Assembly: GCA_963995505.1 (NCBI GenBank)
Contig: OZ023192.1
Location: forward strand, 7,671,001-7,735,000
Length of the DNA: 64,000 nucleotides
Direction of reading: 5' to 3'
Source: Hypericum androsaemum
Taxonomy: Eukaryota; Streptophyta; Magnoliopsida; Malpighiales; Hypericaceae
Positions 25,197 to 35,434 of this stretch are shown here, piece after piece. Position 1 is the stretch's first letter. Every line of letters starts with the position of its first letter. A program made the translations under genes and the position numbers. Under the pieces are notes generated by a model. The model was not told where the DNA came from. It worked only from the letters and a program-made list of their open reading frames with translations, and did no database searches.

Positions 25197-28025
25197 TCAT
25201 ACACATTCTTTATATTTTATTAAATTTCTAACAAAGTAAAATTTAATATCTATATGCTTAGCCCTGCTATGGAATCTAGGATCCTTAGCATAAGCTATAG
25301 CCGCCTGGTTATCGCAGAATAGACTCACGGGTTCTGTCGAGTTGATCAGGGAGAGATGGCTTAAGAATCTCTTCAACCATACCGCTTCTTGTGCAGCATG
25401 AGCTGAAGCTACATATTCCGCTTCCATTGTTGACAGGGATACACATGTTTGCTTCTTACTGCTCCATGAGATAGCACCCCCGTTTAACAAGAAAATAAAT
25501 TCAGATGTAAACTTTTTCTTATCCACATCACCTCCCCAATCAGCATCAGTATAGCACAAGGAGTATTCTGCTGTAATATTCAAATATTTTAAAATCCCTT
25601 TGACAGCCTTCCAGTGAGCACTGCCTGGATCAGACTAATATCTGCTTGCTATCCCAACAACATAGCAAATATCAGGTCTAGTACACAATATTGCGTATAT
25701 CAGGCATCCAACTGCATTGGCATAAGGAATCTTCTCCATGTTCGCACGTTGTTTAGCTATTTTTGGGCACATGTCCTTACCCAAATTATGACCTTTTACC
25801 AATGGGACGTACTTTGGATTACTGTGATCACAATTGAAATGTTCTACTACTTTGTGAATATATGTCTCTTGTGAAAGAGACACTATTCTCTTCGAACGAT
25901 TTTTCAAAATCTTAACTCCGAGTATGTAATCCGCTTCACCCATGTCTTTCATTTCAAAGTTGGAAGATAACCAATCTTTGATTTCGACAAGAAATCCCAT
26001 ATCATTTACAGCTAAAAGTATGTCATCAACATACAAAGTGATGATAACAAACTTCTTTCCTGATCGCTTAACATACACACAATGATCTTCGTCTATCATT
26101 ATAAAATCATGCTGCATGATCGTATTATCAAAGCGAATATACCACAGTCTAGACGACTGCTTAAGGCCATAAATTGATTTATTCAATTTGCAAACTTTGT
26201 GTTCACAGCTTTTTTGAATGTAGCCCTCATACTGAATCATATAGATTTTTTCATCCAATTCTCCATGGAGAAAAGCAGTCTTTACATCCATTTGATGTAA
26301 TTCTAGATTCATGTTAGCAACCATAGCTAAAATGACCCTAATTGACGTAAATCTAACAACAGGTGCAAAAGTCTCCTCATAGCCTATCCCAGCCTGTTGT
26401 TTAAACCCTTGGGCAACCAAACGCGCTTTGTATCTTTCGATACTGTCATATGCATTGCGCTTGATTTTGAGAATCTACTTATTCCCAATTGCCCTACGCC
26501 CCTTAGGTACGTCAACCAGATCTCAAACCTGGTTTTTGATCATAGAAGACATTTCTTCTTCCATTGCATTCATCCATTCAGTTTATTTTAGAGATGACAA
26601 AGCTCCAGATACATTCTTTGGTTCATCTTCATCTTGCAGGATAGCCAGAAGAATTTTACTTGGACCACCAAATTTCTTTAATGATACCAAGAATGCATTA
26701 GCCTCGCATTCGATGTCAAATCGTCGGCGTGGTATGCTAGTTCTGCTAGACCTACGGTATTCCCAGTTTTGATAAACATCTCTCATATATTCATCATATC
26801 CAGGAATTGCACTCCCACTGGGTGGAAATACCGTACTCCCACTGGAATAAGGAATTACCTCCCTTTCAGGACTCAGATCACGACCTTCCAGATTATTTTG
26901 AGTTGAAAAATCTCTATCTTTCTCCTCAATTCTCTCACTCGGAAGAAGTGATCCAGATAATTCTGGTTCATTTATCTCATAAAGGGTAAGGTCACTACTA
27001 ACCTCCCCCAACTTTGGAAATTCATTTTCCAAAAATGTGACATTGCGTGATTCAAATTCTGTTACATGTCCATTGTCCAGTTCACCCACGAACACGTACC
27101 ATTTAGATACCTCTGGGTATCTTATAAAGATACTTTTTCTACCTCTCAGTCCTAATTTACCGAAAGTACTGGAGGTAGAATGGACATATGATGCACACCC
27201 CCATGGCTTAAAATAGGATAAATCGGACTTTCGATCTGTCCATATTTTGTAAGGAGTGGCTGTAACAGACTTAGAGGAAACACAGTTTAGAACGTATGCG
27301 GCAGTCAGGAGCGCATCTCCATAGAATGATATAGGCAAACTTGCCTCTGCCATCATCGATCTAACCATATCAAGAAGGGTTCTATTCCTTCTTTCAGCAA
27401 CTCCGTTTTGCTGTGGTGTATAAGGAATGGACAACTGATGTTCAATTCCTTTTTCAATGCATAGAGCTTTGAACTCATCAGAAAGATATTCACGGCCACG
27501 ATCAGTTCGTAAGGCCTTTATCTTTCTGTCCTTCTGATTCTCAACAAAACTCATGTATATCATGAAGCAGTTTAAGGCTTCAGACTTATGAGAAATCAGG
27601 TATATCAGACCATATCTAGTATAGTCATCAATAAAGGTGATGAAGTAATATGCTCCATGCCTTGCTCTCACGTTCATTGGACCACATATGTCAGAATGGA
27701 CTAATTATAGTAGAAATTTGGCTCTAGCCCCAGTACCGAAAGGTTTCCTTGTACTTTTTCCTTCTAGACAGAATACGCAACTAGGTAATATAGATTTCTC
27801 TATATTGCCCAACAGTCCTGCCTTAGCTAGACGGTTTAAACGATCCTGACTGATATGGCCAAGTCTAGAATGCCATAGTTTAATAGCATCCTCTGATGAG
27901 TTTGAACTAGTGACAAAGGAAAAACTTTTACAAGGATCAATATCCAGAATCAAAAAAACCTTACGATATATATCCAAGGCCAAAATAGGCATCATCCAAA
28001 AATAATCTAACGGTGTCGTCCTCAA
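25197..28025 (-). pseudogene. Copia pol: integrase, reverse transcriptase, RNase H (broken)
   Basis: In minus-strand order, 28025-27705 carries the gag-pre-integrase zinc motif (LWHSRLGHIS then CVFCLEGK). 27677-26583 carries the integrase core with its two Asp and one Glu (ITFIDDYTRYG, LRTDRGREYL, NGVAERRNRT). 26420-25635 carries reverse transcriptase with the catalytic LYVDDIL. 25583-25197 carries RNase H (YTDADWGGD, STMEAEY, CDNQAAIAYAKDPRFHSRAKHID). Stops separate these blocks near 27700, 26580, 26475 and 25633, and a frame change separates them from gag near 27990. All catalytic motifs are still legible, so decay is moderate, but no full polyprotein can be made. Confidence 0.92.
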
Positions 28026-29199
28026 ACGACAACCGAAAACCTAAAGACATTAAGGCCAAAACAGAGATCAGGTTCTTTCGTATGTCTAGAGCAAACAACA
28101 TGTCATGTAAAAGAAGGGCACGACCACCACGAAGGTGTAATCTACAAGTGCCCAGGCCTTTCACATCCACGCACGAGTTGTTACCGACAAAAATAGTTTT
28201 TGCTCCAGCCGGCAACCGCCTGTACTCAACGAACGAACAACGGTCTCTAGCTATATGGTCTGTCGCTCCTGAATCAATCACCCACATAGAATGTGACTCA
28301 GTTAGAAGGGTATAAGAGGATACATACAACTTACTCACACTTGAGTTTAGATGTACCTGATTGGGCATCTTGCAATCTTTTGCAAAATGTCCCTTCTGTT
28401 GACAGTTAAAATATTTTACTTTTGAAATGTTAAACCGCTTGTTCTTTTTAGCCTTGGAGCCATCCAACTTGGTTCCATGGTTTTCAGCCTTTGGAGTTTG
28501 TTTACACTTATCCTTCCCTTTACCTTTCTTCTTTTTTCCACCACTCCCAGTCGAACAAATCAAATGGGCTTCAGGGTGGGATTTCATAGCTAGGAGGCGA
28601 TCTTCCTCCAGCTCAAGGTGTCTGGCAACATCATCAAATGTTACCAAATGATCGGAATGAGTAAGATTCATCTTCATCTGTTCCCAACTTGGTGGTAGAG
28701 AACGGATGACAGCTTGAATCTGCTGCTCGTTGCTGAGTATGTGACCAGCCTCTGCCAGTTCACTGATTATATTGGACATCACTCTCAAGTATTTCCTCAT
28801 GGGAACCTCCGGACGCTTTTTAAAGGTGTCAAACCTTATAGTCAAAGCACGCAGCTTCGACACTGAAAACTTTCTAAATTTTTGTTTGAGAGCATCCCAT
28901 AACTCTTTCGCGTTGTCATGCACGCGAAATTGTCTGGTGATATCATCCATCATTGAACTCAACAAGATTAATCGAGCAGTAGTATTTTTTCTCTTCCAAA
29001 TAACATAAGCTTCCTTATCTCGCTTATGTTGAGCAGTTGTGCCTTCTTCAGGCTCATCCATTATTACATGTATGTGCTCCAGAACCTCTTGTTCCTCAAG
29101 CACATATTAGATTTTCATGCTCCAATTCTCATAGTTTTCACCGTTGAGTTTTAACTCACGGTTTAGCTCAGCTATGATGGATCTAGAAGCAACTGACAT
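27961..29199 (-). pseudogene. Copia gag and protease (broken)
   Basis: The reading frame begins with a minus-strand ATG at 29199-29197 and is cut by an in-frame TAA about 32 codons later (near 29107). It then stays open to 27961. It shows the UBN2-type gag region (KELWDALKQKF, ITRQFRVHD), a zinc knuckle and a protease site (DSGATDHI). The zinc knuckle reads YFNC...GHFAKDC, so the first of the CCHC cysteines is tyrosine. The frame breaks near its 3' end, where the pol frame overlaps it. Confidence 0.9.
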
Positions 29200-29799
29200 C
29201 TCTATAGGGATTTTTAATACGAGAACATATTAGAAATTTGATTTGGCAATATGATTTAATTTACTAATCACTCATAACTTTTAACGATATGAGGTTCTTG
29301 ATTAATCTCAAAATCGAAGTGGGTCGCGGGCATGCTTCCCCTCACCATTCAAGTATTAATCTTAAACTTCAATTGTGTAAAGTTCATCGATAGTTAAGTC
29401 AAGTGGAAGTAATTAAATAAATATTTTTATTTAATTACATGTTTGACACATGCATTTGTACATTCTAAGTGTGCTCGCACATGCACAAAACCTCAGACAA
29501 GGTCTCAACCTATTGTACAAAAGTCCCCCAAAAAATAACATATGTACATTGGGACAGTTAAATATAACATGTAATCACACAGGGATCAGATGTCCAGGCG
29601 ATTCGGTAGGAGAATCTAGATACATATTTGGATCCTAGTCCGAGGACGATCCTGTGGGGACAGGGTGCGAGGACGATCCGGTGAAAAGTTCCAAGTTCAC
29701 CGCCGGAACTGGGATCGATTCCATAATCTAGATGATCAGGAGCGGAGAAAAACTATAATAGTATTCCTTAGCGAGGTAGCGGTTCAAGATCAAACCGCT

Positions 29800-30177
29800 T
29801 CACAGCTCCAGAACAGGAGAAGGTATCATTTTTCTGCGAAGACCCCTCTCCTCGAGATAGTGGATCAGCCCATAGAGAGCATCTCTATGGGTATTGAACT
29901 CAGGCTCCGAGAAGACACACATATCTTCACTGATTTTCAATGTGACCATGAGGTCTTGAAACATGGAGGGCCAGTACTCTCCATGATCATACCCTCCGGC
30001 CCAGATGCAGTCTTGCATCTCTCGGTGAACTGCCTCGATGTGCTCAACGATAACATACATGTCATCCTTAGGCACACGCAGCGGTAAACGACGCTTCAAA
30101 ATCTTTTGTCGAAGTTCCGTTGCACAGAAGTTCAGATACCTTCCTGTAGTAGCCATCAAATCTTGCAACAATTGCAA
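29800..30177 (-). CDS. Extra open frame in the long copia leader, 125 codons, unknown
   Basis: It lies between the primer site and gag, on the coding strand of the element. Composition is protein-like and mixed (for example LRQKILKRRLPLRVPKDDMY and EHIEAVHREMQDCIWAGGYD), not repetitive. I recognise no domain. The antisense strand is also open over 29665-30087, so chance is possible. Its location in a leader much longer than the usual few hundred bases of copia elements makes an added or captured sequence plausible. Confidence 0.35.
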   Translation of the reverse strand: MQLLQDLMATTGRYLNFCATELRQKILKRRLPLRVPKDDMYVIVEHIEAVHREMQDCIWAGGYDHGEYWPSMFQDLMVTLKISEDMCVFSEPEFNTHRDALYGLIHYLEERGLRRKMIPSPVLEL

Positions 30178-31286
30178 TTCAATTTCGGGTTAATTCTCAT
30201 ATTCTCCCAAAATAGGATTGAAAAACTCATTTTTCAATCTTTGTATGATCATATTATGGACGATTTCATGTGATTTTAGTTAAATTTAACATATCTCGGA
30301 ACTCGTTCCAAAATATTTTCTTTTTAAGTTTATTAAAAATATCGTTATAATTTTAATAAACCTAATTGACAAAAATTTCTCAAAATTTTTATCAATTTAT
30401 TGGATTTTAATTGAATAAAAACTGATTTTATCCAATTAAAAGAGGAAAACCCCAATAATTTAAGTCCAATTTTGACTTAAGTCAAAATTGACCGTAAATC
30501 GGGTTAGGTCGAACCAAGAAATCAGGCCAATCTGTCCAGTTTTTTGATTTTCTTGACCCGGGTATAAATATTTTCGGGAAAAATCGTGAAATTATGATTT
30601 TGCCCCTCGCATATTTTCCCCTTCTCTTTCTCTTTCTCTCTCCCCGACTGCGAAGGGCAGAAAATCGTCCGCCGCTCCGCCTACGACCGCCGCGTATTGG
30701 CGGCGAATAAACGGCCAAGACCGGTCGCAATCGACTCGTCTTGGCCTTGCGAGCATGTCCGTCTCAGCCCTGCGGGCCGTCGTGCGGCCGTTCTCCGTCG
30801 CGGTTGTCTTCTCCGTTCCGCGCCTCTCCGCCGTCGTCGTCTTCGATCACGCGATTCCGGTGACGTCGATCCACAAAAGTGGTATCGAAACGTCGAGGAG
30901 AAAACGGAGAATCGACTATCGTCGATCTACGGCGTCGATATCGTCGGATTTCTGACGAAATCGACGGAATTCGATTTGGGGATTTTTGGACAAATTTCTA
31001 ATAAATCCCCAAGTTTTTCAAAAATTGCACCGAAGTCCATGACACGCAACTGCCACGTAAGCGGTCTAATTTTAGATTGGTACCTTAAGGTTTCGAACGT
31101 GCGCAAATTTGCCCGCGTGGTTAGGCAAAATTTCAATTTAGTCCCACTAGTTCTAAATTAATTGTATTAAAGTCCAACAGATTATGATTTTCCATAAAAT
31201 CACAATTAATACGATTTTAACTCAATAAATCACATAATTACTTGAATTAAAACATCATATCATCATCAAAACATGGTTTCAACCAT

Positions 31287-31298
31287 GCTCTGATACCA
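31287..31298 (-). other. Primer-binding site (initiator Met tRNA type)
   Basis: The minus strand reads TGGTATCAGAGC, the sequence copia elements use to pair with the 3' part of initiator methionine tRNA. It lies two bases inside the 5' LTR. Confidence 0.9.
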
Positions 31299-31300
31299 AT

Positions 31301-31956
31301 TGATGGATTAGACGTGTAATTAACGAGTAATTACGTGTTAAACCCGTTTAATTAATAAACTAATTCGTTAATAATAAATCACTTACTTGTTGAAGCAAGA
31401 GGTCCACAGGTTCGGGTCCACAAAGTCTTCGTGCTGGTCGAATTACGATCACGTTTTAACGGATTCATAATTGATTTTTACGAGATTTCCTCTATAGAAA
31501 ATCTGATCAAAATTCAGGAACTAATCCAGAATTTTTCCTTTCTTATTGAGTGGTTGTGGGCAAACTTCCAAATTGGTCCAGCCAGATTTCCCCTTTTATA
31601 GAGAAATCCGGCACACCAGAATGCGCCACGTGGCACGCCACTTGGCGACACATGGCACTACTGGGACGCATGTCCGCCGCGTGGCGTGCCACGTGGTACT
31701 TCGGACTGCGTGTCCTCCACGTGGCGCGCCGCGTGGCACTTCGGACAGCGTGTCTGCCACGTGGTGCGCTGCGTGGCAAAGTTATGCCATAGCTTTGCCA
31801 CGTGGCGTCGCGTCAGCGTGTTATATGGACTGCCACCTTTGGCGCCAACTGCGTCATCGCCACGTCACGCTGACGTGGCGCCTACGTGGTATTGGGCCGG
31901 TCAACGCGGGTTGACCGGCCCATCCAACCCAACTAATGGTTATGATGGGTCCAACA
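31301..31956 (-). repeat. 5' LTR of the copia element
   Basis: On the plus strand it begins TGATGG and ends CCAACA, the canonical TG...CA. A TATA-like box is the complement of 31591-31600. Upstream of it (higher coordinates) are five CACGTG boxes at 31627, 31690, 31718, 31758 and 31799. Confidence 0.93.
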
Positions 31957-32359
31957 GTAACAATTCTGTTGAGTTTGCAGTGACAACACCTTACATGAAG
32001 TGTGTGCTAAATCCAAATCACATTTTCTGGATTATGATGAAATCAATTTTAAACATAGTGGTTAACAATTTTCATTAAATTGGACCCACCCTTGAATTAA
32101 ATCCATCCCGTGGAGGGCGCTTGATGATTGCCTTCCCTTGCGATCCACGTTGATTCGGAGAGGAGTAGAGGTTAATGAGAGGCGCCTCTTTTGTGGTGGT
32201 TCCTCTTTTGGCAGACCGCGGAGGAGGGAGAACGAGGGAGGCATGCGGCTGTGTAGTTTTTGCAAGTGGCTCCACGCGGTAGAGCAATTATTATTATTAT
32301 TATTTTGGTGGAATGAAGAGACTCGTCTGGTGGAACATGTAAGTAGGAGAGATGGTTCC

Positions 32360-32545
32360 CACTGGATCCGAGCTGGTTCAAAATTAATACGGATGCGAGA
32401 GTTGGCGCTGGAGTCAGTGAGAAGGTGGAAGTGGTTCAGTGACCAAGCAGGTACGTTTGTGTTTGGCTTGGTTAAGGCGGTGCCGCATGTGGCGCACCCG
32501 TTGGTGCTGGAGGCATATGAAGTGTTGGCTTCTATAAACCAAAAA
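32360..32545 (+). pseudogene. RNase H-like (RVT_3) fragment of a non-LTR retroelement
   Basis: 'WFKINTDARVGAG' in one frame and, after a frameshift, 'DQAGTFVFGLVKAVPHVAHP' with 'VLEAYEVLASI' in another follow the pattern of the RNase H domain seen in plant LINEs (W.KLN.D, then D..G.F..G, then EA.A...). Short, frameshifted and without other domains. Confidence 0.6.
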
Positions 32546-34140
32546 AAGCTTAATAATAACCTTAAAATACATTTTCGGAGAGTTGATTATTCAGTTTTTT
32601 AATTTATGTTTTGACTTTTATGGAACGTAAGGTTACTAAATGGTGATTATTGATGTAAGCTTAATAGTAGTTTAATATTTTATTTTTCAAGTTTGATGTG
32701 TTGTATTTATATTTATTCTACTGATTATTTTTTTTAAATAATTGACGCAAACCAAATTTTTTATTGTTTCAATGGATTCAATTCTGAATCTTGAAACAAA
32801 TAATACCACAAATCTGGATTTAAATCTCAAAATACCTTCATTCAAATAACGCTCCATGTTAGACTTGCATCAAAATTCAAGATATGTCATATATTGAATA
32901 AAATTTGAACAAAATTAAACAATTTCCCAAAAGAAAGTAAGAAGGGGTAAATTACTGTAGGGTCCTTCATATTTGACGATTTAGTTCTCTCTGTTTTAAA
33001 AAAAATTCCCATCCTCCTTGTTTGATTTTATTATTCTTGGGTCCCTGTCCGACGTCAGCAGCTATTTTTTTTTATTTTTGTCATTAAAATAACAAAAATA
33101 TCTTTCCAAAAAAAAACTCCTTCCTCTTCATCGACTCCCTCGTCGGAGCTTTACCGCCTGTCATCAACTCCAGCGAACTCCGGTCATCTTATCCGGCCAA
33201 ACAAATCAAGCAACCAAATCAAAGAACCCAGATTCATAATGATCTTCCCTAAATCAAATAATCAAAAAAACCTAGATCCACAAATCCAAATCAAGCAAGA
33301 GAATCCAATCCTGATTTATGAATCAAGCTCCTCCGGACGATTTGGGCCTCTTCGAGTTGCTCCCAACGAGGAAGTCGATCTTGATTTCTCGTCCACCATG
33401 TGGATAAATTCGAGTGAAATTTATCAGGGAAGAATGGGTCACTCGACCCCTGTTGTCCTTCCTCGTCCTAGTGGACCCATTCTCCCTCGAGTCCAGGACC
33501 CACGTTCCCTCGTCCACCATGTGGACTTACGACGGTGGGGTAGGGGACGCCGTAAAGGTCAACAGGAACCTCCACCATGTCCTAGGCTTGAGGGATAATG
33601 GATCCTGCATTGATGACGATGGTGACCTTGAGGGTGTGGTTGGAGGACGACGACGGTTGATGTTCCTCGCAAGAGGGGGAAATCGAAGGGGCGGGGTTTT
33701 AGGACAGGAGATCCCTCAATGGGTCCGAATTTTAGGGAGGAGTTGCCTCAACAGTCTCCCGGTATGGATTTGCGGAATGGGGTTCGATTTTCCGGCTTGA
33801 CGGTGGACGCCTTAATTTTAGGGTGGACGCCTTCGTGAAGTGCTTGACGGTGGTGGAGAACGCCGCACAACCTAAGAAGGAGATGGCGCCGCTTGAACAC
33901 CGGCAGCCCGGCCTGTTTTTCCTCAACCTCACCGTCATCGTCTATTTTCTGGGTTTTCTCGTGTCGTCTTTTGAGCTTGAAGATGGGGGTTAATTTTATC
34001 GAATGGTTAATTTCTCCCCTTGGTAATGGAGGTTTTTCGAGTGTTAACGCTGGGCTCAAGGTCGACGGGAAGAAGAAGATTGAGGTCGAAAGATTTTCGA
34101 TTCCGGCGAGATTCGTCATCATCGCCGATGAGTGTCGATT

Positions 34141-35131
34141 GGGAAAAGTCCACTTTCGTACCCAGTGGTATCGACCAAAATCACTTTAGTACCCTGTGGT
34201 AAAAAACCGATCAATCGAGTCATACTTATTCCAATTAACATCAAAAAGGGCCTCGGGCAGCTGCCCGGAGCTGCCCGAACCTACCCGAGCGCTGCCCGGG
34301 CCACGTGGTCAGCCACGTCACCAATTTTGATGACGTGGCGCCACGTCACCGATTCTCCTCCTCCTCCTCCTCCCCTCCTCCTCCTCCGCGTTCCTCCTCC
34401 TCCTCCTCCTCCCCCCCTCCTCCTCCTCCTCCTCCCCGCGTTCCTCCTCCTCCTCCTCCTCCCCGCGTTCCTCCTCCTCCCCGCGTTCCTCCTCCTCCTC
34501 CGCGTTCCTCCTCCTCCTCCTCCTCCTCCCCTCCTCCTCCTCCCCGCGTTCCTCCTCCTCCTCCTCCGCGTTCCTCCTCCTCCTCCTCCTCCCCTCCTCC
34601 TCCTCCTCCTCCTCCTCCTCCCCGCATCCCCCTCCTCCTCCGCGTCCTCCTCCTCCCCGCATCCTCCTCCTCCCCGCATCCTCCTCCTCCTCGCGTCCTC
34701 CTCCCCGCGTCCCCCTCCTCCCCGCGTCCCCCTCCTCTTCCGCGTTCCCCTCCTCCTCTCCTCCTCCTCCCCCGCGTCCCCCTCCTCCTCTCCTCCTCCT
34801 CCCCGCGTCCCCCTCCTCCTCTCCTCCTCCTCCCCGCGTCCTCCTCCCCCTCCTCCTCTCCTCCTCCTCCTCCTCCTCCCCCTCCTCCTCCTCCTCCTCC
34901 CCGTCTCCTCCTCCTCCTCTTGGTGACGTGGCGCCACGTCATCAAAATTGGTGACGTGGCTGACCACGTGGCCCGGGCAGCGCTCGGGTAGGTTCGGGCA
35001 GCTCCGGGCAGCTGCCCGAGGCCCTTTTTGATGTTAATTGGAATAAGTATGACTCGATTGATCGGTTTTTTACCACAGGGTACTAAAGTGATTTTGGTCG
35101 ATACCACAGGGTACGAAAGTGGACTTTTCCC
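34141..35131. mobile_element. Foldback element with TCC core, nested in element A
   Basis: Terminal inverted repeats of about 210 bp (34141-34350 and 34921-35131) match almost base for base, starting GGGAAAAGTCCACTTTCGTA. Each holds GGGCAGCTGCC and GGCCACGTGG palindromes, and a GACGTGGCGCCACGTC palindrome at its inner edge. Between them lies about 570 bp of TCC/CTC repeat. A single-stranded copy would form one very long hairpin. No target duplication could be matched. A one-ended relative lies at 2104-2359. Confidence 0.85.
34353..34918. repeat. (TCC)n-rich trinucleotide array
   Basis: About 570 bp of TCC/CTC units broken by CGCG- and TCT-containing variants. Because the unit is three bases, all frames on both strands stay open and give artefactual poly-Pro/Ser/Leu or Arg/Gly/Glu frames; none is a gene. 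Confidence 0.95.
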
Positions 35132-35394
35132 TATTTTTTTTGTTTTCTAAGGATACTTTTGTCATTTCAACGATAAAAATGAAAAAAATTGACATCTGAT
35201 ATAAGTTAAGAACCCGAGAGTACAATAAAATCAAACACGAAGGACGGAAAAATATTTTTTAAAACAGGAGGACTAAATTGTCGATTTAGTGAAATAGGAG
35301 GGACCCTACAGTAATTTGTCCAAGGAAGAAGCTACACCCTGAGCCTGGACGGCACTAAGTGATCATAGCCTTGTGTCCAGACATCTCCGCCCAA

Positions 35395-35398
<4 letters not shown>

Positions 35399-35429
<31 letters not shown>
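35399..35429. repeat. (GA)n microsatellite in the CCDC47 5' UTR
   Basis: About 15 GA units run directly into the start codon (GAGAATG). Confidence 0.9.

Positions 35430-35434
<5 letters not shown>

Larger units (their letters stand above)
23481..31956 (-). mobile_element. Complete but decayed Ty1/copia LTR retrotransposon, 8.5 kb
   Basis: The two LTRs (23481-24143 and 31301-31956) are direct repeats. The flanks GTAGC (23476-23480) and GTAAC (31957-31961) look like a 5 bp target duplication with one change. Read on the minus strand the order is LTR, tRNA primer site, an unusually long 2.2 kb leader, gag with CCHC-like and protease motifs, integrase, reverse transcriptase, RNase H, polypurine tract, LTR. 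Integrase before reverse transcriptase is the copia order. Several stops and frame breaks lie in gag and pol, the LTRs differ by substitutions and indels, and the left LTR has lost the terminal TG (now CG). It is an old copy that cannot move on its own. Confidence 0.93.
32945..35321. mobile_element. Mutator-like element A (non-autonomous, with nested element)
   Basis: The left end GGGTAAATTACTGTAGGGTCC is matched by the inverse of the right end (GGACAAATTACTGTAGGGTCC). Inverted similarity continues for about 165 bp, including 'TTTGATTTTATTATTCTTGG' and 'TTTTTGTCATT'. Flanks aagtaagaag (32935-32944) and aaggaagaag (35322-35331) agree at 9 of 10 positions, fitting the 9-10 bp duplication of Mutator elements. 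No transposase is present. The interior (33110-34130) looks like pieces of gene sequence and contains a near-duplicate phrase around 'cgtccaccatgtgga' (33389 and 33507). A foldback element is inserted in its right part. The right end lies 108 bp before the CCDC47 start codon. Confidence 0.8.

Noticed and set aside
29665..30087. 140-codon plus-strand frame
   Set aside because: Antisense to the copia element and overlapping the sense frame at 29800-30177. Treated as a shadow.
34132..34991. Several long open frames on both strands rich in Pro/Ser/Leu or Arg/Gly/Glu
   Set aside because: They are translations of the TCC trinucleotide array and the palindromic arms, open in all frames because of composition; no start context, splice signal or domain.
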